Below, piece after piece: positions 45,154 through 54,158 of a DNA stretch of 64,000 nt. Both the position numbers and the translations under genes were made by a program. The notes beneath the pieces are model-generated. The model saw only the letters and a list, made by a program, of their open reading frames with translations, had not been told where the DNA came from and did no database searches. Source of the DNA: Thermoleophilia bacterium (GTDB lineage Bacteria; Actinomycetota; Thermoleophilia; RBG-16-64-13); the NCBI GenBank assembly GCA_027493445.1, contig JAOSKU010000001.1:4537373-4601372 (forward strand), written 5' to 3'. Every line of letters begins with the position of its first letter. The stretch's first letter is position 1.

Positions 45154-45709
45154 TCCGGGATTCGCCCGCAGCGTCGAAGAAGAAGTGAAGAACTTCAGGC
45201 GATGCTATCAGTGCTCGATGTGCAGCGATGGATGTCCTGTCGCGTTCTCTATGGATTACTTTCCCAATGAGCTTATCGCATTGCTGCGTCACGGTCGCAG
45301 TGATGTTGTCTTGAAGAGCAGAGCGATTTGGACCTGCGTTTCGTGCCATACATGTGCTACTCGTTGCCCGAACGATATTGACATCGTGCACTTTATGGAT
45401 CTCTTGCGGCGGCGATCTCTTCAGGATGGAGTCAATCCAAGCATGAAGAACACGACTACATTCCATCGTACGTTCGTCGAGACTCTCTTGTCCGGAGGGC
45501 GCGTAGACACATTCAAACTGCTGACTAGGTATCAGTTGAAGACAGGTGACATGGTATCCTCGATAGCTAGATTCCGAGAGCAGACAAGGCTCGCGGTGGA
45601 AATGGTCAGGAAGGGGAAGCTCAGGATCAATCTGGGGGCGAAGGGAGTCGGCAAGGGCCGCATCGCGGCCGTGCAGAAGCCGGCCGGGACAGGGACGGTA
45701 AGGGGATGA
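45140..45709 (+). CDS. hdrC: HdrC-type iron-sulfur subunit
   Basis: Protein of 189 aa with two CxxCxxCxxxCP-type motifs: CYQCSMCSDGCPVAF and CVSCHTCATRCPNDID, followed by a helical tail. The start at 45140 follows GGAGGGGGG. The frame is open further upstream into the MvhD end of hdrA, so a fusion cannot be excluded. It wires HdrA to HdrB. It overlaps hdrB by 4 bp. Confidence 0.9.
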   Translation: MVPSSPGFARSVEEEVKNFRRCYQCSMCSDGCPVAFSMDYFPNELIALLRHGRSDVVLKSRAIWTCVSCHTCATRCPNDIDIVHFMDLLRRRSLQDGVNPSMKNTTTFHRTFVETLLSGGRVDTFKLLTRYQLKTGDMVSSIARFREQTRLAVEMVRKGKLRINLGAKGVGKGRIAAVQKPAGTGTVRG

Positions 45710-46575
45710 GAGTCGCCTACTATCCCGGATGCACCGGTACGCAGACCTCGCTGGAGTACGAGGAATCCGTCAGAGAGACTGCCGGGTACCTGGGCATTCA
45801 ACTCGATGACATCGCCGGATGGACGTGCTGTGGGGCCAGTTCGGCTCATGTGGTCGACGAGACACTGCCACTTACGTTGCCCGCTCTGAACATCGTTCGG
45901 GCTCGTGAGATGGGGTTGGGTCTGGTCACCCCGTGCCCGGCCTGCGCGCTGCGCCATCAGACGACCGAATGCGCGATCGAGACAGATGCCTCCATCAAGG
46001 CAAAGGTCGAGGAGGGCATCGGCGCTACTCTGGAGCCCGGCGAGAGGACGAAGCACTTCCTCGAGCTGCTGCATCGAGACGTGGGCACCGAGGAGATCTC
46101 GAAACGGGTGCAGACGCCCCTGTCCGGTCTCAAGGTGGCCGCGTTCTACGGATGCTACCTGGTCAGGCCGCCGGAGATCGTGGGCGGCGATGATCCCGAG
46201 GCTCCCATGCGGATCGACGATATCGTGGCGAGCATCGGCGCCGAGGCGGTCGATTGGTCGTACAAGGTGGATTGCTGCGGGGGCTCTGCCTCGATCCCGG
46301 CCACTCAGATGGTGCGGACCTTGACCGCAAGGATCCTCGAAGGCGCGAGGGAAGCGGGTGCGGACGCCATTGTGACCGCCTGTCCGATGTGTCAGGCGAA
46401 CCTCGACATGTTCCAGTCGAAGAGCACCGACGCGACGCCGCTACCCGTCCTGTACTTCAGCGAGTTGACCGCGCTGGCATTCGGAAGCGTGCGTGTGGAG
46501 GGCTACCTGGCGAAGCACACCGTAGATCCTTCCCCTCTGTTGGAGGGACTGGGACTGCCGAGCCGCGAGGAGTAG
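45706..46575 (+). CDS. hdrB: HdrB-type subunit with two CCG domains
   Basis: Protein of 289 aa with both cysteine-rich CCG motifs: YYPGCTG, WTCCGASS, TPCPACAL, then FYGCYLVRP, DCCGGSAS, TACPMCQAN. These bind the paired noncubane clusters where disulfide or another acceptor is reduced in HdrB. In Bam-like complexes the partner is the electron exit or entry module. It closes the AOR-Hdr gene set. Confidence 0.93.
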   Translation: MRVAYYPGCTGTQTSLEYEESVRETAGYLGIQLDDIAGWTCCGASSAHVVDETLPLTLPALNIVRAREMGLGLVTPCPACALRHQTTECAIETDASIKAKVEEGIGATLEPGERTKHFLELLHRDVGTEEISKRVQTPLSGLKVAAFYGCYLVRPPEIVGGDDPEAPMRIDDIVASIGAEAVDWSYKVDCCGGSASIPATQMVRTLTARILEGAREAGADAIVTACPMCQANLDMFQSKSTDATPLPVLYFSELTALAFGSVRVEGYLAKHTVDPSPLLEGLGLPSREE

Positions 46576-46811
46576 CCCTGCGTCACAGGGGTGGCGCTTG
46601 GACGTAGTGCTCCCCCGGATCCGTCCGCCGCGGCGGGCCCCATCCGCCTGTTGCATGGCTGGAGACCTTCGCGTAGGATAGCAGAAATGACTTCTGTGGT
46701 TGTGTCTGCATACCAAGATGCGGGCTCGGGAGGTCAAGCGCTGCGTGCTGTCTCGTCGGCGTGCCCTGCCACGACAGCCGGAACCAGCCAACGTCTTCTG
46801 GGAGGTGACCG

Positions 46812-47567
46812 ATGGAGTTGACCGGGGTGAAGGCGATCGTCACCGGGGGTGGCGTAGTGGGTGGCGCCATAGCGCTGGGCCTTGCCGGACAGGGCGCGGA
46901 CGTGGCGATCGTCACCTTGCGAAGCTCTCAAGCTGAGACGGTCGCGGCCATCGAGCGCATCGGACGGCGCGCCGTTCACGTGCACGCTGACATCACGGAT
47001 CGGGATTCAGTCGATCGCATGGTGGGTGAGGTGGTCGAGGGATTGGGAGGAGTCGATCTGCTGGTGAACAACGCGGGCTTGGTCCTGCGGGCTCCGCTGC
47101 ACGAGGTGACTGTGGAGGATTGGGACAGGGTGACTGCCGTCAACCTGCGGGGCACCTTTCTTTGCGGCGTCGCGGTTGCGAAGCACATGATGGCGGCAGG
47201 CGGGGGAAACATCGTCAACATCGCCGGCGCCACGGCGCACAAGTGCTTTCCCGGCGGGGGAGCCTTCGGGCCGGCCAAGGCGGGGGTGGTGAACCTTACG
47301 GGACAGATGGCGATGGAGTGGGCAAGGTATGGGATCCGAGTCAACGGCGTGAGCCCGGGTCCGATCATGAATCAGGAGACTGCCGAGATCCTTCAAGATG
47401 CCGAGATGCAGGAGCGAGTAAGCAAGATCCCTCTTGGCAGGGTGGCGGACGCGGAGGAGATCGCGAGTGTCGTGTGTTTTCTCGCTTCGAGCGATTCGAG
47501 CTACATCACCGGGCACGTGATCGTCGTGGACGGCGGCGGCCTTCACACGTCGTATCTCTACCCCTAG
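46812..47567 (+). CDS. short-chain dehydrogenase/reductase-like protein lacking catalytic Ser and Tyr
   Basis: Protein of 251 aa of classical SDR architecture: cofactor motif TGGGVVGGAIALGLAG (T-G-x3-G-x-G), NNAG intact, IVNIAGATAHK, and AFGPAKAG where YxxSK is expected. Thus the catalytic Tyr is Phe (codon TTC) and the Ser of the IVNISS block is Gly, while the Lys and Asn remain. It ends with GHVIVVDGGG. Such variants may bind NAD(P) without normal activity or use another mechanism. It lies 236 bp after hdrB. Confidence 0.87.
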   Translation: MELTGVKAIVTGGGVVGGAIALGLAGQGADVAIVTLRSSQAETVAAIERIGRRAVHVHADITDRDSVDRMVGEVVEGLGGVDLLVNNAGLVLRAPLHEVTVEDWDRVTAVNLRGTFLCGVAVAKHMMAAGGGNIVNIAGATAHKCFPGGGAFGPAKAGVVNLTGQMAMEWARYGIRVNGVSPGPIMNQETAEILQDAEMQERVSKIPLGRVADAEEIASVVCFLASSDSSYITGHVIVVDGGGLHTSYLYP

Positions 47568-47607
47568 GCTTCTCGTCCGGCCTACGCTGCCTCTGCGGCG
47601 AGGGGGG

Positions 47608-47635
47608 TTGACAAGTATCTCCGCAGTGGTAATCT
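47608..47635 (+). promoter_or_regulatory. sigma70-type promoter of the livK2 operon
   Basis: TTGACA (47608-47613) and TAATCT (47630-47635) are spaced 16 bp, leaving a ~220-nt leader before livK2. This is the best promoter match in the window. The leader holds GC-rich inverted segments but no riboswitch that I recognise. Confidence 0.65.
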
Positions 47636-47862
47636 AACCAGACCTCCGTGGCATGTATGAGAATCCTTTGTGGTGTAGTGCTGCGGAGGGACGTCCAGTG
47701 GGGGTAGCGGCCGCGAAGGAGGTGAACAGGACGGGGGCGGCTTCAGATCAGGGGCGGCAACGCGAGAAGTAAAGGCGCGGCTTGCGTGGGGCAGAGACGC
47801 TCGAGGTCGTCCGGGGGATACCTCACCCGCGTGGGTCACGTACAAAGGAAGGGGGATCTACG

Positions 47863-49073
47863 GTGAAGAAGGGCATGACGGTGGTGGCTCTATTCGCACT
47901 GCTGCTTGTGGCAGCGGGTTGCGGTGGAGGGGACACCACTACTACGACTGCAGCACCAGCTGAGACGACTACGTCGGCGGCACCGGAAACCACTACCACC
48001 ACGGCCGCGTTGGGGGACGTCAAGATCGGAGCTACCCTGCCGTTGTCCGGCTGGGCCGCCAACTACGGCGTCGAGGCTCAGCGGGGCACGGAAATGGCGG
48101 TGGAGGAGGTCAACGCCGCGGGTGGTGTGAACGGCCGTAAGGTCGTGGTGATCTTCGAAGACACAGCCGCTGACGCGAAGCAGGCTGTCACGGCGACGCA
48201 GAAGCTCATCGAGGTAGACAAGGTCCAGGCCATCGTGGGCACCTTGTTCAGTGCGGAGGCCCTGGCTCAGGCTCCCATCGTCGAACGCGCCCAGATCCCG
48301 CTGATCGTGGGACAGGCCAACCATCCGGACATCCCCGGCGCGGGCGAGTACATCTTCATGCAGAACCCGAGTGCGGAGACCGACGGCACCGCCATGGCCA
48401 GGTACGCGATGGAGGTGCTCGGGAAGAAGAAGGCAGCCATTCTCGCAGGGGAAAGCGCCTACGGTCGGGTGGCGATAGACATCCTGCAGAAGACGTTCTC
48501 CGCAGGCGGCGGTGAGGTGGTGTTCTCCGAGATCGCACCCATGGATATGGCCGATTTCAAGACGCTGCTGGGTAAGGTCAAGGACTCAGGCGCCGACATC
48601 CTGTTCTTGATCAACCTTCCGCGCACCGGTCAGATCATCCGTGAAGAGTCGGAGCTGGGCATGAGCCTCCCGGTGGGGGGCGACAGCATGTTGCGCGATA
48701 GGGCCGTGACGGCGGAAGCCGGCGATCTGATGGAGGGCGCATTCCTTCCCATGCCAGGTCCGGTCAGCGCCGCGGCAGTAGCACAGTCACAAGCCTTCGA
48801 GGACCTGTACAAGCAGAAGTACGGAGAAGAACTCCAAACGGCCACCCCATTCCTCGCCTACGATTCGGCGAAGCTGGCCATCGCGGCCATCCAGAACGGG
48901 GGGACACGGGACCGGAGATGATCAAGTGGCTGTACAGTATGAAGGACTTCCCCGGCGCTTTGGGCGAGATATCGTTCAGCCCGGAGGGAGCCGCTCTCAG
49001 GGCTGAATACATCTACAAGGTCGAGAACGGCGAGTACGTGAGGACCGACTTCGTCATCATGCCCGGCCAGTAG
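47863..49073 (+). CDS. livK: Liv/HAAT-type substrate-binding lipoprotein, one frameshift
   Basis: The GTG start at 47863 follows AAAGGAAGGGGG. The signal peptide ends VAAGC, then comes a long Thr/Ala linker typical of actinobacteria. The mature fold starts VKIGATLPLSGWAANYGVEA. Near the C-terminus the frame must shift at G6 48898-48903 (seven needed) to read DTGPEMIKWLYSMKDFPGAL, ending at 49073 (VIMPGQ). The repaired protein is about 403 aa. It leads the 47.9-58.5 kb catabolic operon and supplies its substrate. Confidence 0.9.
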
Positions 49074-49255
49074 GGGGCGTAACGCGTCGAGGTCGGCTTG
49101 CTCGGGTCGAGCGGGTCGTGCCGGGGGCCTCTTGCGGGGGATTGACCACCCATTGTGGGAGGTCCCTCGGCCGACGCATGGGGATCCAAAGGTGTCGACG
49201 ATGGCCCGCCGGTGACTCCTTGGACAGAAACGCAACAGGTGGATTGGAGCGAACA

Positions 49256-49693
49256 ATGGCAGACACATTCACGTGCTCGTGGCCGGAACTGGACATCACG
49301 GTCCGGCTCGAGCCTCTGGGAGACAACAAGGAACTCTTCGATTGGTTCGTGGGTAACCTGCCCACGAGTGCGGTGCAGTCGCACGCGGTCGTCTCGGGGG
49401 AGTTGACCTACGTGCTGAACCTCCCACTGAAGAATCCCCTGACCCTCCAGTACGAGGACTTCGTCAAGCACGATCTCATGGAATCGGACGTGGGCTACGC
49501 CTGGACTTTCGCCACCTTCGGCAACGTCGGGAGTCTCATGCTCAAGTACGGTCACATGACCGAACCTATGGCCTATCCCGGGTTCGCTCGGGTCGTCGAG
49601 GAAGATCTTCCACTTTTGAGGCAAGCCGGTGAGGAGATCTGGGACGCGATCTACAACACGAAGAGAATCATCACGGTCTTCGTCGACAAGTGA
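49256..49693 (+). CDS. small protein, possibly DUF3830 (cyclophilin-like)
   Basis: Protein of 145 aa, ATG at 49256. The pattern ITVRLEPLGDNKELFDWFVG, SHAVVSGELTYVLN, MLKYGHMTEPMAYP recalls cyclophilin-like DUF3830 proteins, which often sit in amino-acid or amide catabolic operons. The match is from memory and moderate. There is no signal peptide. It lies between livK2 and livH2, where accessory transport genes are unusual. Confidence 0.6.
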   Translation: MADTFTCSWPELDITVRLEPLGDNKELFDWFVGNLPTSAVQSHAVVSGELTYVLNLPLKNPLTLQYEDFVKHDLMESDVGYAWTFATFGNVGSLMLKYGHMTEPMAYPGFARVVEEDLPLLRQAGEEIWDAIYNTKRIITVFVDK

Positions 49694-49751
49694 CGGCTCT
49701 TGGTTCATTGCAGGGCCGGTGAATCCTCGAATTCGGGTCGGAGGTAGAGAC

Positions 49752-50264
49752 ATGGGTTGGCAGGACATCAAGGCGGCGATCGAGGCGGAGACCGACAAGA
49801 TCCGCTTCACGCCTCCGGACGAGATCGTCAAGATCTTTCATTACCAAATGGTCGACAGCGGCGCGGGGACCAACGGCCAGGCCATGAGCGCCATGGTGTT
49901 CGTGGAAGGCGACGTTCGGTACCTTGCGTTCTACGGGGTCAACAACGTGGTGAAGCTGTGCGGCAGCCCCGATCTCGACATCGTCGCTCTTCGTGCGGTG
50001 GCGCGCACGTTCATTCCTCTGTCGTCGGAGTTCCTGGGCTATTGCGGGCTGAAGGAGACATACGCGTTCGCTCTGGACGTCGTCGGAGCGCTCGATGAGA
50101 TAGAAGAGAAGGACGATCTCAGGGACTTCCTCAGCGCGTTCGGCCAGTACGTGGGGACGATAAACGGCTGGGTACAGCACTACTTCCCGTGGAACATCGG
50201 CACTCTCGCCCGGCAGAAGAGCCGCGAGGAGATCGCCCAGATGGCGGCCTTCGCCAGGAAGTAG
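49752..50264 (+). CDS. uncharacterised cytosolic protein
   Basis: Protein of 170 aa, mixed alpha/beta, acidic, without membrane segments or a motif I recognise (for example MVFVEGDVRYLAFYGVNNVV). It is in the livK2 operon, 58 bp after the preceding gene and 6 bp before the cupin, so it probably takes part in the same pathway. Confidence 0.7.
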   Translation: MGWQDIKAAIEAETDKIRFTPPDEIVKIFHYQMVDSGAGTNGQAMSAMVFVEGDVRYLAFYGVNNVVKLCGSPDLDIVALRAVARTFIPLSSEFLGYCGLKETYAFALDVVGALDEIEEKDDLRDFLSAFGQYVGTINGWVQHYFPWNIGTLARQKSREEIAQMAAFARK

Positions 50265-50270
50265 GCGGTC

Positions 50271-50660
50271 ATGGCAGACGTTCGATACTTCACCCACATC
50301 GACGAGGTCTCGTTCGTGCACAACACGGAGATCGCCGACGGGAGCGAGAAGGACGAAGGCGTCTTCAAGGAGCTGATCTCCGCGGCCACCGGGTCTCGCG
50401 ACTTGAATCTCGGCATCGGCTGGCTCAAGCCGGGGGAAGTGCATATCCTGCACCATCACCCCGTGGAATCGGAGTTCTACTACTTCGTCGAGGGCGAGGC
50501 CGTGGTCACGGTCAACGATCAGACGGAGCGGGTGTCCGCGGGCTCGGCCGTCCATATCCCCGCGGGCGCCACGCACAAGATCGTGAACGACGGCGACACA
50601 ACGGCCGTCGTCCTGTTCGGCTATGACCATCCCACGTATTCGAACATATGGGATGAGTAG
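50271..50660 (+). CDS. small single-domain cupin
   Basis: Protein of 129 aa with both cupin motifs: WLKPGEVHILHHHPVESEFY (His-rich metal site, conserved Glu) and AGSAVHIPAGATHKIVND. It likely binds Fe, Zn or Mn. It could be an isomerase, dioxygenase or ligand sensor for the imported compound. Confidence 0.85.
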   Translation: MADVRYFTHIDEVSFVHNTEIADGSEKDEGVFKELISAATGSRDLNLGIGWLKPGEVHILHHHPVESEFYYFVEGEAVVTVNDQTERVSAGSAVHIPAGATHKIVNDGDTTAVVLFGYDHPTYSNIWDE

Positions 50661-50678
50661 CACGGCGTACCCCCTTGC

Positions 50679-50712
50679 CCCCGATCGCTCCCGTACGCGG
50701 GAGCGATCGGGG
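50679..50712. promoter_or_regulatory. 15-bp hairpin between the cupin gene and livH2
   Basis: The arms 50679-50693 and 50698-50712 are exact inverted repeats around TACG. There is no T run. It lies just before the permease genes, like the hairpin at 4791 in the other liv operon, so it may set the ratio of soluble to membrane components. Confidence 0.65.
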
Positions 50713-50783
50713 CTCGCCGTCCCGGCCCCGCCGATCGCGATACGAGCGGTCTCGCTCTTGGGGCGCGCGGGCCCGGGGCCCTC

Positions 50784-51650
50784 GTGAGTTCTCAGATACT
50801 GATCAACGGTATCGTGATCGGCGCGCTCTACGTGATGCTGGCCTTGGGCTTCAGCATGATCTATACGTCGACGGGCTTCTTCAATCTATCCCACGGCGCG
50901 ATCCTTCTCACGGGTGCGTACGTCTCCTACGCGGCGGGCGCGCTGTGGGGTCTTGGCTTTGCCGCGTCCGTTGTCATCGGGGCGCTCGCGGCGACCGCCA
51001 TCCACGTCGTCGCGGCCGCGGGCATCTACCTCCCGATGAGATCCCGTGGCGCCAGCATGTGGATCATGGCTATCGGTTCGCTTGGGTTCGCAATAGTCAG
51101 CCAGGCCGCCATCGGGATCGTGTTCGGAACGCGGACCCTCAACATCCGAGAGGGCTATGTCGCGCCGGTGCTTCAGGTGGGGGAGGTGCGCGTCTCCTAC
51201 ATCGACGTCGCCATCATCGCCATCAGTGTGGTCCTGGTGACCGCCACGCATCAGTTCCTCCAGAGGACGAAGACCGGGATCGGCATCAGGGCGGCGATGG
51301 CGGACAGGGACATGGCGCAGGCAGTAGGCATCCGCGTGCGCTCCCTCGAGTTGCTCGTCTTCGCCATCGGCGCGTTCTTGGCGGGCACTGCTGGCGGCCT
51401 TTACGCCTTGAAGGGGGCCATCATCTATTCGATGGGCGGCCCGGCGCTTCTCAAGTCTATCGTCGTGAGCATCCTGGGGATCCCTTTCGGGCTGGTTGGG
51501 GTCTTCGGGGGTGGGATCTTCCTGGGTGTTGTGGAGAACGTCGTCGTGGCCAATTGGTCGGCGGGTTGGGTGGACGGTGTCTCTCTCCTCGTCCTCATCG
51601 TCTTCGTTTGGCTCACCGCCGTGCGCGCGCGCGTCAGGAAATACAGGTAG
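50784..51650 (+). CDS. livH: Liv/HAAT-type ABC transporter permease, LivH family
   Basis: Permease of 288 aa with a GTG start. Motif LGFSMIYTSTGFFNLSHGAI in the first membrane hairpin, the coupling helix MADRDMAQAVGIRVRSLELL, then about eight segments. It is followed by livM2 after 9 bp. Confidence 0.93.
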   Translation: MSSQILINGIVIGALYVMLALGFSMIYTSTGFFNLSHGAILLTGAYVSYAAGALWGLGFAASVVIGALAATAIHVVAAAGIYLPMRSRGASMWIMAIGSLGFAIVSQAAIGIVFGTRTLNIREGYVAPVLQVGEVRVSYIDVAIIAISVVLVTATHQFLQRTKTGIGIRAAMADRDMAQAVGIRVRSLELLVFAIGAFLAGTAGGLYALKGAIIYSMGGPALLKSIVVSILGIPFGLVGVFGGGIFLGVVENVVVANWSAGWVDGVSLLVLIVFVWLTAVRARVRKYR

Positions 51651-51659
51651 GGGGGCGCG

Positions 51660-52535
51660 ATGTTCGCCTTCGTGATCCACACCGCGATCATATTCACGAT
51701 CTTTCTGATGCTCGCGGTGGGCTGCAACTTCATCGTGGGCTACGGCGGTCTATTCACGATCGGCCACGGGGCCTTCTATGCTCTCGGGGCATACGCCGCG
51801 GGGCTACTCTCCACCAAACTAGGCCTGGGATTCTGGCCCGGGCTGGCCGCTGGGGGGGTGGTGGCGGCCGCGGTGGGCGGCGCCCTGGCGATCTCCTTGA
51901 GTACGGTGGATGAGGACTACTTCTCCCTGGCTACCTTCGGCTTCGGCATAGTCACGTTCACTGTACTCATGAACTGGTTCTCCGTTACGAACGGCGCCCT
52001 CGGCATCGCCGGGATCCCGGCTCCCACCCTATTCGGGCTGGAGATCGAGTCCGGCGTGCCCTATCTAGCCCTGGTCGTCGTCGCGGCCGTGCTCTGCTAT
52101 GGCGGCGTGTGGCTGCTGATCCGGTCTCCCTTCGGCCGTGTCCTTCAGGCCATGAGGGATGAGGCCGCCGGAGTCGCGGCGTGCGGAAGGAATGTGGTTT
52201 GGTTGAAGTCGGTGTGCTTCGCCATCGGCTCGTTCATCGCGGGTGTGGCCGGCGTCCTCTACGCACATTACGCCACGTACATCGATCCGACCTCCTTCAC
52301 CGTCGAGGTGTCCATCCTCTCCCTTTCCATGGCCGTAGTCGGCGGATTGGGCACGCTCGCAGGTCCGTTGCTGGGGGCGGTGGTGGTCGTGTTGGCTCCG
52401 GAGTTGCTGCGCTTCGTCGATCTCCCCGCGGGAAGTGCGGGACTGATCAGGCAGGGGATCTACGGCGGACTGCTGGTGCTTACCTTGGCGATCCGCCCCG
52501 CCGGACTGCTGGGGAGGAGGACACGTGGGGGTTGA
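51660..52535 (+). CDS. livM: Liv/HAAT-type ABC transporter permease, LivM family
   Basis: Permease of 291 aa with LivM landmarks FTIGHGAFYALGAYAAGL and MRDEAAGVAACGRNVVWLK, and about nine membrane segments. It overlaps livG2 by 11 bp. Confidence 0.93.
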   Translation: MFAFVIHTAIIFTIFLMLAVGCNFIVGYGGLFTIGHGAFYALGAYAAGLLSTKLGLGFWPGLAAGGVVAAAVGGALAISLSTVDEDYFSLATFGFGIVTFTVLMNWFSVTNGALGIAGIPAPTLFGLEIESGVPYLALVVVAAVLCYGGVWLLIRSPFGRVLQAMRDEAAGVAACGRNVVWLKSVCFAIGSFIAGVAGVLYAHYATYIDPTSFTVEVSILSLSMAVVGGLGTLAGPLLGAVVVVLAPELLRFVDLPAGSAGLIRQGIYGGLLVLTLAIRPAGLLGRRTRGG

Positions 52536-53388
52536 GGACCTGGTCGGTGTCGAACCTGCCTGCTCGGCTCCGGGGCCGGTCGTCGGACGCGCGGACTCGG
52601 ACCCGATCCTCAGGACGGAGAAGGTCGGGAAGTCCTTCGGGGGACTGGTGGCCCTCGAGGACGCGTCCATCCGCGCCCACCTCGGAGAGGTGACCGGCAT
52701 CATGGGCCCCAATGGGGCCGGCAAGACGACCCTCTTTAACGTGATCACCGGCAATCTGGGCGCGACGACGGGCCGGGTTTTCGTCAAGGGCCACGATGCG
52801 AGCCGGTTCTCCCCGTATAGGATAGCTCGGTTGGGAGTGGCGCGGACCTTCCAGAGCCCCCGCGTGTTCCCCAGCCTGCGCGTGGTGGATAACGTCATCC
52901 TGGGCCGGTACCCGCTCGCGGGAGAGAAGGCGCTTTCCGCCCTCTTCGGTCGGGTGCGCGTCGCCAAACGAGAGAGGGCCGCGCGAGAGGAAGCCCTCGA
53001 GGCTCTGGGCAGCGTTGGCCTTCTGGACTGCGCCGACGAGTTAGCCTGCAATCTGGGCTATGCCCAGCGGAAGATCATCGAGATCGCTCGGGGTGTGATG
53101 CAGGATGCGGAGCTGTTCCTCCTCGACGAGCCCTTCTCCGGCATCCACGGGGAAGTGGTGAGCAGGATGGAAGGCACCATCTGCGGCCTCCGGGAGAGAG
53201 GCGCAGCCGTCTGTCTCATCGAACACAACGTGGGTGCCCTCACGCGATTGGCCGACTACGTCTACGTTCTGAACGAAGGGCGGTTGATTGCTGAGGGCAC
53301 TTCGCGGGAGATCCGAACGAACCCCGTGGTGATAGAAGCGTACCTTGGGAAGGAGCGGGCACGTGTCCTTACTGCTGGAGATCACTGA
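52525..53388 (+). CDS. livG: Liv/HAAT-type ABC transporter ATPase, LivG family
   Basis: ATPase of 287 aa with a GTG start behind GGGGAGGAGG. The first ~28 residues are an extra N-terminal tail. Walker A GPNGAGKTT, Q-loop ARTFQSPRVF and Walker B LFLLDEPFSGIH are clear. The signature position reads NLGYAQRK instead of LSYGQQR, and the H-loop is IEHNVG. It overlaps livF2 by 26 bp. Confidence 0.92.
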   Translation: MGVEDLVGVEPACSAPGPVVGRADSDPILRTEKVGKSFGGLVALEDASIRAHLGEVTGIMGPNGAGKTTLFNVITGNLGATTGRVFVKGHDASRFSPYRIARLGVARTFQSPRVFPSLRVVDNVILGRYPLAGEKALSALFGRVRVAKRERAAREEALEALGSVGLLDCADELACNLGYAQRKIIEIARGVMQDAELFLLDEPFSGIHGEVVSRMEGTICGLRERGAAVCLIEHNVGALTRLADYVYVLNEGRLIAEGTSREIRTNPVVIEAYLGKERARVLTAGDH

Positions 53389-54088
53389 GCTCGCGGCGGG
53401 CTACGGCGGTGTGAGCGTGTTGGACGGCATCTCGATCCGCGTCGATTCGGCGGAGACCGTCGGGGTGATCGGGGCCAACGGCGCCGGCAAGACCACGCTG
53501 CTGAAGTCGATCATGGGTTTCGCGACCGTCCAGGGGGGTGGGGTCGCGATGGATGGTGCGGACCTTCACACCAGACCCGTCCACGACCGCGCGCGACTCG
53601 GCATCGCGTACGTGCCCGAGGGGGCCCGAGTCTTCGGTGAGCTCACCGTCGCGGAGAACTTGGAGGTGGGCGGCTATACGACGAAGAGCCGAGCGGTGCT
53701 GCAAGAACGGCTCGATGTGGTGCTGGATCTCTTCCCTGTCCTCAGGCAGCGCCTGTCCTACAAAGGGAACACGCTGAGCGGGGGACAGCGCCAGATGCTC
53801 GCCGTTGGACGCGGCCTGATGGCCGGGGCTTCGCTCCTTCTGCTGGATGAGCCGTCGCTGGGTCTGGCCCCGCTGATCGTGGACGAGCTGTTCGCGAAGT
53901 TGGCGTCGATCAGGGAGCTTGGGACCACCATCCTGTTCGTGGAGCAGAACGCCGCCAAGGCGTTCGAGCTTGCCGACCGGGTGTATGTGATGTCCGCCGG
54001 GCGCATCCATCTAGAGGGTACGCCGGCCCAGCTGATGGAGGACCCGAGCGTTGCCGCCCTGTACCTCGGCGGCGAGAGCGTCGACTGA
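53363..54088 (+). CDS. livF: Liv/HAAT-type ABC transporter ATPase, LivF family
   Basis: ATPase of 241 aa. The GTG start at 53363 follows GGAAGGAGC and gives the family N-terminus SLLLEITELAAGYGG. Walker A GANGAGKTT, signature LSGGQRQM, Walker B LLLLDEPSLGL. It completes livKHMGF2. Confidence 0.93.
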   Translation: MSLLLEITELAAGYGGVSVLDGISIRVDSAETVGVIGANGAGKTTLLKSIMGFATVQGGGVAMDGADLHTRPVHDRARLGIAYVPEGARVFGELTVAENLEVGGYTTKSRAVLQERLDVVLDLFPVLRQRLSYKGNTLSGGQRQMLAVGRGLMAGASLLLLDEPSLGLAPLIVDELFAKLASIRELGTTILFVEQNAAKAFELADRVYVMSAGRIHLEGTPAQLMEDPSVAALYLGGESVD

Positions 54089-54158
54089 CCGTGAACGTGG
54101 ACGATCACCGCATGGGCGTTCGACTGGTGGCGCAGCACAGCGTGAAAGGTGACGACTG

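Noticed and set aside
49082..49255. Possible extra small gene between livK2 and the DUF3830-like gene.
   Set aside because: Only short frames without an RBS. The segment is mostly the leader for the gene at 49256.
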